From Phycisphaerales bacterium UBA4658 (GTDB lineage Bacteria; Planctomycetota; Phycisphaerae; Phycisphaerales; UBA1924): DNA of 30,472 nucleotides. Below, piece after piece: positions 23,902-30,472 of this stretch. The translations under genes and the position numbers were made by a program. The stretch covers positions 18,163 through 48,634 of the forward strand of contig DHLW01000087.1 of the NCBI GenBank assembly GCA_002405485.1, read 5' to 3'. Below the pieces are notes generated by a model. The model saw nothing but the letters and a program-made list of their open reading frames with translations, was not told the origin of the DNA and ran no database searches. Numbering within the stretch: the first letter of the stretch is position 1; every line of letters starts with the position of its first letter.

Positions 23902-23951
23902 TTTGCCGGCTTGGGTTCACCACGGAGCGCTCCACCGCCGATAACAGGAGC

Positions 23952-25388
23952 ATGCTGACCCAGGATCCCCCGCAGGCGGCCGTCTCCGAGGCCTTGCCTC
24001 AGCCCGCGCAACCCCTGCACGTGACCGCGGGGATGAACGTTCTGCGCACCGTGGTCGCCGCGGGCGAGTGGGCCCTTGCCGTGGAGGCCATCTCGGCGGT
24101 CGCCCTGCTGGACATCCAGCGGCATCAGCAGCAGTTCCTGAAGGACGCTGGTGCGGCGGCGACACTGGGCCGCCTGTATGGGCAGGTGTTCTCGGCGGCG
24201 GGGCTTCGGCAAGGCGCAGCGACGCCCGGCCGCATCGGCAATCGCCGCATCCGCGTGCTGATCAGCACGTTTGCGCTCACCGACGGCCAGTCGGCGGCGA
24301 CGAGCATCGCCCGATGGGTGGAGCTGCTGGACAGCGCCAGATATGACGTGGCCGTCATGAGCTGCGAGGAGCTGACGGAGCGTCGCCCGGCGTTGCACAT
24401 GGTCAAGCGGCCCGTCGACGGCTCCAGAGTGCACGGCGCGGACGTGCTCGCCGCGCTCGAAAAGACCGCGTCGGCCGTGCGGCTGGTGCCCGTCGAGGGC
24501 ACGCTGCTGGACGGCGCGATGTCGGCGATCGCCACGACCAAAGCCCATGAGCCCGACGTGCTTCTGAGCGTTGCCAGCCCCGCATGTCCGATCCAGGCGG
24601 CATTGATCCATGCGGGCGTCGCCCCGGTGCAACTGGTCATGAACATCGGCGTGCCGCTGGTCATGCCCGGCTCGGCGATCGTGTACCACAACGACGCCAA
24701 GGCCGCCGACGATGCGGCGACGCTCGAGAATCTCGGCATCCGCCAGCACCAAGTGGCCACGATCGGGACGGATCTCCGGTTGTGTGCGTCGGCGGGGCGC
24801 ATGGACCGCCGCGCGATCAACGTGCCCGATGACGCCGTGCTGCTGCTCAGCGTGGGCAACCAGCTCGTGAAGCGGTTCGTCTTTGCCGGATATGCCCAGC
24901 GGCTGGCGAGGTTCCTCGCCGAGCACCCGCGGTGCTACTGGGCGGGTGTGGGCAAGGGCGACTTTGCACCGGTGCTGGAGATCATGCGTCGGGCGGGGGT
25001 CGAGGATCGCGTGCGGATCGTCGGAGCTGTCACGGACCCGCGACCGGTGATGAAGGCCGCCGACGTGCTGCTCAATGAGTATCCCGAGGGCGGCGGCAAC
25101 ACGGTGCTGGAGGCCATGGGGTGCGGCCTGCCGGTGCTGGCGATGCACGCCGGCACCGGTCACGCCGAACGCATCGGAGCCATGCTCGTCGGCGACGACG
25201 CGATCGCGAGCATGAACGAGGGGGCGTACTGGGACCTGCTCTCGGCGTGGACGAAGGACCCGGGAGTGCGAGCCGCGGCCGGGGCTCGACAGCGGTCGCG
25301 TGCCGAGGCACACTTTGATTACTCGGCGATCGTGCGCGGGTACGAGCGGATCATCGCCGAAGAACTGCGGATCAGAGGATCTCTTTGA
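23952..25388 (+). CDS. Glycosyltransferase, GT-B fold (GT4-like C-terminal domain)
   Basis: The protein has 478 residues from ATG 23952. Residues about 95-290 form an N-terminal domain starting RIRVLISTFALTDGQSAATSIARWVELL. The C-terminal nucleotide-sugar domain includes LLLSVGNQLVKRFVF, VEDRVRIVGAVTDPRPVMKAADVLLNEYPEGGGNTVLEAMGCGLPVL, an EX7E motif, and HAGTGHAERIG. This supports a retaining GT-B enzyme; the donor and acceptor are not known. The start is uncertain because AGGAG sits only one base before ATG 23952, too close for normal use; ATG 24024 is an alternative. The last 17 bases overlap the end of greA on the opposite strand. Confidence 0.88.
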   Translation: MLTQDPPQAAVSEALPQPAQPLHVTAGMNVLRTVVAAGEWALAVEAISAVALLDIQRHQQQFLKDAGAAATLGRLYGQVFSAAGLRQGAATPGRIGNRRIRVLISTFALTDGQSAATSIARWVELLDSARYDVAVMSCEELTERRPALHMVKRPVDGSRVHGADVLAALEKTASAVRLVPVEGTLLDGAMSAIATTKAHEPDVLLSVASPACPIQAALIHAGVAPVQLVMNIGVPLVMPGSAIVYHNDAKAADDAATLENLGIRQHQVATIGTDLRLCASAGRMDRRAINVPDDAVLLLSVGNQLVKRFVFAGYAQRLARFLAEHPRCYWAGVGKGDFAPVLEIMRRAGVEDRVRIVGAVTDPRPVMKAADVLLNEYPEGGGNTVLEAMGCGLPVLAMHAGTGHAERIGAMLVGDDAIASMNEGAYWDLLSAWTKDPGVRAAAGARQRSRAEAHFDYSAIVRGYERIIAEELRIRGSL

Positions 25389-25842
25389 TCTCAAACCGCT
25401 TGATGCCCCGCGGCCCTCGCACCGCGATCACCTCGCCCACGCGGGCCTTGTGCAGGGCCTCCCCGAAGGGGCTGGAGATGGTCGCCTCGATCACGTCGGC
25501 GCCCGGCGCGTTGGAGCCGCTGTGCTCGCCGACGAGACGGAACGTCTCGATCTCATCCGAGCCGACCTCCTGAATGCGGATGGTCGCGCCGACGTACACC
25601 ACGCCGATGTTCTTCTGCTGATCACCGACGACCTGCACCTTGGAGAGCCGCTCTTCCAAACGGCGGATCTCGGCTTCCTGCAGGCCCTGATCCTCCCTCG
25701 CGGCGTGATACTCGGCGTTCTCGCGGAGGTCGCCCAGTTCGCGCGCCTCGGCAATCCGCTTCGCCAGGTGCGGGCGGTTCTCGACCAGTGCTCGAAGCTT
25801 GGCTTCCAGCACGGACTTTTCCTCGGGCGTGACAAACTCCAT
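25372..25842 (-). CDS. greA: Transcription elongation factor GreA
   Basis: GreA enters the secondary channel of RNA polymerase and stimulates cleavage of backtracked RNA. The 156-residue length is normal. The N-terminal coiled coil holds RIAEARELGDLRENAEYHAAREDQGLQEAEIRRLEERL. This includes the GDLREN...Y.AAR.DQ motif with the acidic tip residues D and E. The C-terminal FKBP-like domain begins near IGVVYVGATIRIQEV and ends GIKRFEIKEIL. GGAG on the minus strand, six bases upstream, sets ATG 25842. The 3' end overlaps the glycosyltransferase by 17 bp. The division-gene block ends 115 bp upstream. Confidence 0.96.
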   Translation of the reverse strand: MEFVTPEEKSVLEAKLRALVENRPHLAKRIAEARELGDLRENAEYHAAREDQGLQEAEIRRLEERLSKVQVVGDQQKNIGVVYVGATIRIQEVGSDEIETFRLVGEHSGSNAPGADVIEATISSPFGEALHKARVGEVIAVRGPRGIKRFEIKEIL

Positions 25843-25891
25843 GGGTGACTCCAACGCAGCAGGCAGAACCGAGCGACAAAGCACCACATCG

Positions 25892-25910
25892 GCGCACGCC
25901 GGACGTGCGC
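25892..25910. terminator. Hairpin between the division-gene block and greA
   Basis: GCGCACG (25892-25898) and CGTGCGC (25904-25910) form a perfect seven-pair stem with a five-base loop in the 115-bp gap before greA. No T run follows, so termination is only a possibility. Confidence 0.3.
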
Positions 25911-25957
25911 TGGAAACGTCCCCTTGACTGTCCGTGGGGGGCGAGTGGTGGGGAAAT

Positions 25958-27034
25958 CTACGCCTCGGCCCGCCGATTTCCAATCCGATCCCGAACAAAC
26001 GCCAAGACCCAGACACACGCCCCTGCGAGCCCCACCCCCAGCATCGTCTGCCATTGTGCCGGAGAGATCGGGTTCTGCGGCCCGAGCATGCCCCGCCCGG
26101 TCAGCGTCGCCACGCTTGTCACCGGGCTGAGCATCGCGAGCGTTCCCGGATCGACCGTCGGGGACCGAACAAGTCGGAGCAACTGGTCCAAGATCGGAGC
26201 GCCCAGCGTGAGCACAACCATCAGCAGCATCCATCCCGTTCGGCTCCGCAGCCGCGGATCGCGCGGATTTGCCAGTGGGGGGCCCGCGAGCGCGAGCGCC
26301 AGCACGCCCCCCGTCAGCGCTCCCCACGCCAGAAGGTTGCCCGCGACCCCCAGCACGATGTTCGTCGGCCAGCCCGCGAGAAAGACCAGTGGCCAGAGCA
26401 CCATCTGCACGGGCACGAGCACGATCCACGTGTCCACCAACACGTGTCCGATGACCGGTCTCGGGGGAGACTGCTGGCTCAGCCGGACCATCGGCCACAG
26501 CAGCGTCATGCCCACGCCCACGACCATGAGCATGATCCTGGCCGCCGGGGCATAGGCCCCGGATGTGAGCGCGGCATATCGGGCGACCCACATCACGCTC
26601 CCCGCGACCGCGATCAGCACGAACATCGTCCAGAAGAATGCGAACGTCCGTGGCTCGCCCCGCCGATGGGCCCAGGGGTCGGGCCGATGCTTCGGACCAA
26701 GCAGTTCATCGCGAAGCGAGATCGGCGCCGCCTCCGTTTCCGCCTCGCCCGTGACCGGGGCGACGCCCGGCACCATCGCTTCATCCGCGCCATGTCGGTG
26801 CAGGGTGAGGTCCGGGATCACCTGCCAATCGCCCGGAGCGTGCGGTCGATCGGCTGACCCGGTCGATGCCGTGACGGCGGGCGGTCGTGGCGGCGATGGC
26901 GGCTCTGGATCGGGCCGGGCAAGGGCGTCGCCGGGCTCACGCGATTGGGCCAAAGGGCCCAGGGAATCTGCATGCGGGTGGGAGGGGGGCACGTCGCGTC
27001 GGGGTGGCTGCTCGTCGGATGGAGCGCCGCTCAC
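25958..27034 (-). CDS. Polytopic membrane protein of unknown function downstream of the ftsQ-like gene
   Basis: The 358-residue protein starts at GTG 27034, which overlaps the upstream stop as GTGA. AGGG lies about eight bases before it. The first 120 or so residues are polar, Pro- and Arg-rich and probably disordered. From about residue 130 it has around seven hydrophobic segments. They include FAFFWTMFVLIAVAGSVMWV, RIMLMVVGVGMTLLWPMV, WIVLVPVQMVLWPLVFLAGW, IVLGVAGNLLAWGALTGGVL, TGWMLLMVVLTLGAPILDQL and MLGVGLAGACVWVLAFV. No enzyme motif was recognised. Its place, where ftsA or ftsZ would often follow ftsQ, suggests an envelope or division role, which is inference. Confidence 0.78.
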   Translation of the reverse strand: MSGAPSDEQPPRRDVPPSHPHADSLGPLAQSREPGDALARPDPEPPSPPRPPAVTASTGSADRPHAPGDWQVIPDLTLHRHGADEAMVPGVAPVTGEAETEAAPISLRDELLGPKHRPDPWAHRRGEPRTFAFFWTMFVLIAVAGSVMWVARYAALTSGAYAPAARIMLMVVGVGMTLLWPMVRLSQQSPPRPVIGHVLVDTWIVLVPVQMVLWPLVFLAGWPTNIVLGVAGNLLAWGALTGGVLALALAGPPLANPRDPRLRSRTGWMLLMVVLTLGAPILDQLLRLVRSPTVDPGTLAMLSPVTSVATLTGRGMLGPQNPISPAQWQTMLGVGLAGACVWVLAFVRDRIGNRRAEA

Positions 27035-28053
27035 CGACGCACCCTGTCGCCCTGCCGGCTTTGCGGTGCGTCGGCGGCCTGGGATTCGGCGCGCGCCAGC
27101 ACGCCGGCAGTGTCGTGCACATAGACCCCGTCGGCGAGGCGCACATCCAGAACGGCACGACCCGCGTCCACCCGCCCGTGCTCGCGGAACAGCCGAGACA
27201 GCCGGGCCAGTTTGGTCGTCGTCGGCGCCTGCCCCGGGCTGAAGGCGTCGACCGGACCGCCCCACAGGATCCGGTTGCCAAGGTCGGTCACGATCGTGAG
27301 CGATCGCGTCGTCGCGAACTCCGTGGTGTCGACGCTCGCGATCTGATGTACGCCCTGCACGGCGGCCAGATGGGCCAGCAGCTTCAGGCCCGCCTGAACT
27401 TCTCCGCCGAGCCAGACCTTGCCGGGTTCCGGCGGCGGCGACGGGACGCCGAGGATGACCTTGAACCCCGATGAGCCCTGGGCATAGCTCAACGGCAGAA
27501 GCTCCGCTGAGCGGGTGACGAGATGGTCGCGGTCATTGAACCGGACCGCGGCAACGGGCACACGCCACGTGCCCGAGACGCGAACGACCCCGTCGTCCTG
27601 CCGGATGAGCGTCAGGTCGGACGTGATCCACCCGGTGCGCAGCAGATCCTCGCGTGCGGCGTTCAGGCCATCATGGTCGAACGGATCGCTCGAGAGACGC
27701 TTGAGCACCAGCCGCTCAAGGTCGGAACGGATTTCCGCGTTGACCCACGTGCGCGGCTCGCCGCCGGGCACGGCTGGCTCAGCACTGGCAAGTCCGGCGA
27801 GCGGCGGCCAGGAGAACTGCACGCTGGGAGCGGCGGCCTGCAACTGACCAGCCCGTGCCTGGAGCATCGGATAGGCAACCACAAGCGTCGCCAGGAGCGT
27901 GATGAACAGCAGCGTGCTGATGATGCTCGAGGCCATCCCCAGCCACGAACGCTCGGCCAGCGGGGGCTGAGGCGCCGGGCCCTCCGAGGTCTCGGCCAGC
28001 GCTGGCGGAGCTTTGCCGATCGGCGGGTCGGATTGTCCGGAGGTCGAGGGCAT
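27031..28053 (-). CDS. ftsQ: FtsQ/DivIB-like cell-division protein (divergent)
   Basis: FtsQ is a bitopic divisome scaffold. The 340-residue protein has a polar N-terminus (1-38), one membrane helix (about 41-62, SSIISTLLFITLLATLVVAY) and a large external part, the FtsQ topology. Its periplasmic half follows the family pattern. LRTGWITSDLTLIRQDDGVVRVSGTWRVPVAAVRFNDRDHLVT resembles the POTRA-to-beta transition with W-R-x-P. The end, beginning LTIVTDLGNRILWGGPVDAF and running to VLDVRLADGVYVHD, matches the family's g.....lG...K...l....iDlR..ngv.v pattern. The order murC-murB-ddl-ftsQ is conserved in many bacteria and supports the call. ATG 28053 is preferred, but 28110 is possible; neither has a ribosome site. 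Confidence 0.68.
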   Translation of the reverse strand: MPSTSGQSDPPIGKAPPALAETSEGPAPQPPLAERSWLGMASSIISTLLFITLLATLVVAYPMLQARAGQLQAAAPSVQFSWPPLAGLASAEPAVPGGEPRTWVNAEIRSDLERLVLKRLSSDPFDHDGLNAAREDLLRTGWITSDLTLIRQDDGVVRVSGTWRVPVAAVRFNDRDHLVTRSAELLPLSYAQGSSGFKVILGVPSPPPEPGKVWLGGEVQAGLKLLAHLAAVQGVHQIASVDTTEFATTRSLTIVTDLGNRILWGGPVDAFSPGQAPTTTKLARLSRLFREHGRVDAGRAVLDVRLADGVYVHDTAGVLARAESQAADAPQSRQGDRVRR

Positions 28054-28167
28054 GGCGGTCTGGGTGCAGAGCGGGCGCAGGGAGAGCGGTGCGGGGATGC
28101 CGCACGCCATGATATCGACGGATCTTGCGCCGTTTCCCCGGTTTTTTGGGGTCGATCCGATGTCGAT

Positions 28168-29136
28168 TCAGCTCCGCCGATGGTCGCGCAGCGCCAGATC
28201 GATGAGCTTGCCGCAGAGGTCGGGCATCGGCAGGCCGATATGCCGGGCGGCCATGGGGACCAGGGAGTGATCGGTGAACCCGGGGAGCGTGTTGATCTCC
28301 AGGAACCACGCCGTGCACGTGCTTGCCGACGGCCCGTCGTTGTCGGCATCGAGCATGAAGTCCGCGCGGGCCAGATGGCGGATGCCCATGGCCTTGGCCA
28401 GTTCGGCGGTGTGTGCCTGGATGCGCTGCGTGACCCCCGGTGGAAGCGCCGGGGCGACGACATAGGCCGTGTCGTTGCGTGTGTACTTCTCTTCGTACCC
28501 GTAGAGCTCCGTGGCGGGGGTGATCTCGATCACAGGCAGCGGCTGGCCATCGATCACGCCGACGGTGAGTTCGCGGGCCTTCTTCCCGCCAGGACGCTGG
28601 ATGCACGGCTCGACCATGTACACCCGCTCGACGCCGGCGACGGAGCGTTGCTCGGCGATCATGGCGCACGACCACGACCAATCCTGGGGCGTTTTGCAGA
28701 CAAACAGCCCGACAGTCGAGCCCTCGTGCACGGGCTTGATGATCACCGGAAACGGGAGCGGGCAGACGCCGTCGCGGACGTCGAGAATCCGCACCTCCGG
28801 GGTGGGAATGCCCAGTGACCGCGCGGTGAACTTGGTCGCGATCTTGTCCATGGCGTGCCGGGCCGCGCGGGACATGGAGCCCACGAACGGTCGGCCGTCG
28901 GCTTCGAGCAGGTCCTGCAGCGGCCCGCCCTCGCCCCACCCGCCGTGGAGGGCCGGAAAGATGACGTCGCCGGGGAGTTTTCTGAGCTCGTCGCTGGTGA
29001 GCCGGTCGATGGTCTGGTTGTGGACGTTGGCGAATCGCCCGCTGTCGCGCAGCGCCTGGGCGATGAAGTGGGCGGACTTCAGGGAGACTTCGCGTTCGGA
29101 GTCGGGACCGCCGCCGAGGACGAGTACGGAGTTCAT
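28168..29136 (-). CDS. ddl: D-alanine--D-alanine ligase
   Basis: Ddl joins two D-alanines with ATP to supply the end of the peptidoglycan stem peptide. The 322-residue length is typical. The N-terminus VLVLGGGPDSEREVSLKSA holds the ligase motif. PALHGGWGEGGPLQDLLEADGRPFVGS, PVIIKPVHEGSTVGLF and YVVAPALPPGVTQRIQ mark the ATP-grasp fold. FLEINTLPGFTDHSLVPMAA carries the magnesium and substrate-binding E, N and S/L positions. It follows murB by 42 bp on the same strand. AGGA on the minus strand lies about 10 bases upstream of ATG 29136. It supports a peptidoglycan-making cell. Confidence 0.96.
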   Translation of the reverse strand: MNSVLVLGGGPDSEREVSLKSAHFIAQALRDSGRFANVHNQTIDRLTSDELRKLPGDVIFPALHGGWGEGGPLQDLLEADGRPFVGSMSRAARHAMDKIATKFTARSLGIPTPEVRILDVRDGVCPLPFPVIIKPVHEGSTVGLFVCKTPQDWSWSCAMIAEQRSVAGVERVYMVEPCIQRPGGKKARELTVGVIDGQPLPVIEITPATELYGYEEKYTRNDTAYVVAPALPPGVTQRIQAHTAELAKAMGIRHLARADFMLDADNDGPSASTCTAWFLEINTLPGFTDHSLVPMAARHIGLPMPDLCGKLIDLALRDHRRS

Positions 29137-29178
29137 TGGTGGGGTTCCTGCGCCTGCATGCGAACGAGAACGAACTGC

Positions 29179-30114
29179 CTAGGCGGTGCGGCGCCAGACG
29201 ACGACTTCGGGTGTGAGCGTGACGCCGAACTCCGAGCGGACCCGATCGGTCACGAGGTCCATGAGCGTGATGACGTCGCGGGCCTTGGCGCCGGGCGCGG
29301 TGACGATGAAGTTCGCGTGCCGCTCGCTCACGCACGCGCCGCCGCTGCGGAGGCCCTTGCACCCGGCCTTGTCGATGAGCATGCCCGCGCTGACCCGAAG
29401 GCCGGGCGTGGAGCCGGGGATGCCCGGAATCGCCCGGTCCAGCGTCGGATTCTTGAAAACGCACCCGGCGGACCGGTCCGCCATCGGCTGCGAGGACTTC
29501 TTGTACTCCATCACGTCCTTGAGCTTGGTGCGGAGCGCGGGCGCATCGTCCGGGACAAGCTGCAACTCGACCTCGGTGATGATCAGATCGTCCAGCCCCG
29601 AGTGCCGATAGTCGAACGCGATCCGTTCACGAGCGAGTTCCAGCGGCGAGCCCGTTCGATCCAGCCCTCGGACGACGCGCACGACATCGGCGATCTGCCC
29701 GAACGCCCCGCCGGCGTTCATGCGCACCGCTCCGCCCAGCGACGCGGGAATGCCGCCGAGGCCCTCGATTCCTCGCAGGCCACGGCGCACCGACTCGGTG
29801 ATGAGCTTGGGCAGGTTGGCTCCCGCTCCGGCGCGGACCACGCCGGTCCGATCATCCCAACGCACGCCCGTGAACGCCTGAGATGACAGCACGCAGACCA
29901 GTTCGCGCACGCCCTCATCGTCCACCAGCAGGTTGGCCCCGTCGCCGAGGATCCGCAGATCCGGGTCGATCCGCAGGCACTCGGCCAGTTGCGCCACGTC
30001 GGCGGGCACGGCGAGCCGATCCGCACCGCCGCCGATGCCGAACCAGGTCGGGATCGGCGCGTGCGGGATGATGCTCAGGGGTGTGCTGCGCACGGGCGCC
30101 TCGATCGTGGTCAT
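29179..30114 (-). CDS. murB: UDP-N-acetylenolpyruvoylglucosamine reductase
   Basis: MurB reduces the enolpyruvyl group to lactyl with NADPH and FAD, making UDP-MurNAc. The 311-residue protein shows the FAD-binding GDGANLLV (58-65), GIEGLGGIPASLGGAVRMNAG and FDYRHSGL (R170). AGCVFKNP and the C-terminal PEVVVW (E303) complete the active site. It fits the shorter type II group. Residue 218 is Cys where the best-studied enzyme has Ser as proton donor; Cys at this point is seen in some type II enzymes. The ATG overlaps the murC stop (ATGA), so translation is coupled. ddl follows. Confidence 0.96.
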   Translation of the reverse strand: MTTIEAPVRSTPLSIIPHAPIPTWFGIGGGADRLAVPADVAQLAECLRIDPDLRILGDGANLLVDDEGVRELVCVLSSQAFTGVRWDDRTGVVRAGAGANLPKLITESVRRGLRGIEGLGGIPASLGGAVRMNAGGAFGQIADVVRVVRGLDRTGSPLELARERIAFDYRHSGLDDLIITEVELQLVPDDAPALRTKLKDVMEYKKSSQPMADRSAGCVFKNPTLDRAIPGIPGSTPGLRVSAGMLIDKAGCKGLRSGGACVSERHANFIVTAPGAKARDVITLMDLVTDRVRSEFGVTLTPEVVVWRRTA

Positions 30115-30472
30115 GCCCCGCGTCCTTCCGGGCCGGATGTCGACCCCTCAACCTGCTCTCCGGCGGCCAGAAAGCCCCGGGCCACAGTGTCCACCGGACC
30201 GGCGCCCATGACCACGAGGACGTCGCCCGGCCGGCACACGATCTCGAGCTGCTCGATGATCGCCTCGAAGGGATACAGGTGCATCGCCTGCACCTTCTTG
30301 GATCGAAGCCGGTCCACGAGGTCCGCCGCGGTGACCTTGGTCTTCTCCTCGATGCTGTCGCGCACAAAGTAGATGTGCGGCACGATCACGATGTCCGCCT
30401 CGCTGAAGGCGGAGGCGAACTCCTCGAGCAGGTGTCGCGTGCGCGAATGCTGGTGCGGCTGGAAGACGCAGA
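30111..30472 (-). CDS. murC: UDP-N-acetylmuramate--L-alanine ligase, C-terminal fragment (cut by window end)
   Basis: MurC adds L-alanine to UDP-MurNAc with ATP, the first step of stem-peptide assembly. About 119 residues are visible, opening CVFQPHQHSRTRHLLEEFASAF. This is the MurC C-terminal motif vFQPHrysRt. SEADIVIVPHIYFVRDS follows, then PGDVLVVMGAGPVDTVARGFL, the typical last strand and helix. The gene begins outside the window, so the GTG near 30389 is internal and not a start. The stop overlaps the murB ATG by four bases. Confidence 0.95.
   Translation of the reverse strand, partial: CVFQPHQHSRTRHLLEEFASAFSEADIVIVPHIYFVRDSIEEKTKVTAADLVDRLRSKKVQAMHLYPFEAIIEQLEIVCRPGDVLVVMGAGPVDTVARGFLAAGEQVEGSTSGPEGRGA

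Noticed and set aside
23703..25394. A 563-codon minus-strand frame opposite the glycosyltransferase
   Set aside because: Shadow frame rich in His, Arg and Gly, with no recognisable domain; the sense strand has GT-B motifs.
1..30472. Mobile elements, CRISPR arrays, prophage, toxin-antitoxin or defence genes
   Set aside because: I saw no direct-repeat arrays, transposase or integrase motifs, nor any att-like duplication beside the two tRNA genes.

Overview
This is a GC-rich, gene-dense bacterial chromosome segment with no sign of phage, transposon, integron or CRISPR sequence. The gene set includes flagellar export and assembly genes, a type III glutamine synthetase, an unusually long FliD, a murC-murB-ddl-ftsQ-like run with no ftsA/ftsZ behind it, and many small membrane proteins. 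Together these suggest a flagellated member of the Planctomycetota, perhaps class Phycisphaerae. That placement is an overall impression, not a computed phylogeny.

Layout. Positions 1-5972 (+) carry a flagellar export and regulation block: the C-terminal part of flhA, flhF, flhG, a small two-helix membrane protein and a FliA/WhiG-type sigma factor. A strong hairpin then precedes folK and a translationally coupled secreted protein (6058-7997, +). Facing them on the minus strand are a lipoprotein amidase (8055-9179) and type III glutamine synthetase glnN (to 11603), which has a clear intrinsic terminator. Divergent from glnN is a coupled pair, an XRE-cupin regulator and a GNAT acetyltransferase (11876-13038, +). 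The minus strand then carries tRNA-Arg(ACG) with a recognisable promoter, rpsT, a SAM methyltransferase, fliS and fliD (13019-18473). A six-helix membrane protein (19139-19753, +) faces an Hpt protein and a REC-GGDEF diguanylate cyclase (19790-21186, -). tRNA-Glu(CTC) with its promoter and terminator follows (21565-21709, -), then a 99-aa unknown protein. An AAA+ ATPase, a 56-aa membrane protein and a glycosyltransferase read plus (22247-25388), and greA overlaps the last of these tail to tail. The final block (25958-30472, -) is transcribed murC > murB > ddl > ftsQ-like > polytopic membrane protein.

How the genes work together. FlhA belongs to the flagellar export gate. FlhF and FlhG set flagellar position and number, and this FlhG keeps the DQAxxLR motif known to stimulate FlhF. 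FliA would direct late flagellar genes, and FliD with FliS cap the filament and chaperone flagellin. The cyclase and Hpt pair lies near fliD and could link phosphorelay and c-di-GMP signalling to motility. The murC-murB-ddl-ftsQ-like block supplies peptidoglycan precursors and a divisome-type protein. The most interesting points are the truncated division cluster with a divergent FtsQ, the enlarged FliD, the AAA+ ATPase with altered Walker motifs beside a tiny membrane protein rather than a vWA partner, and the palindromic control region between glnN and the XRE-cupin gene. I found no clearly new multi-gene system.
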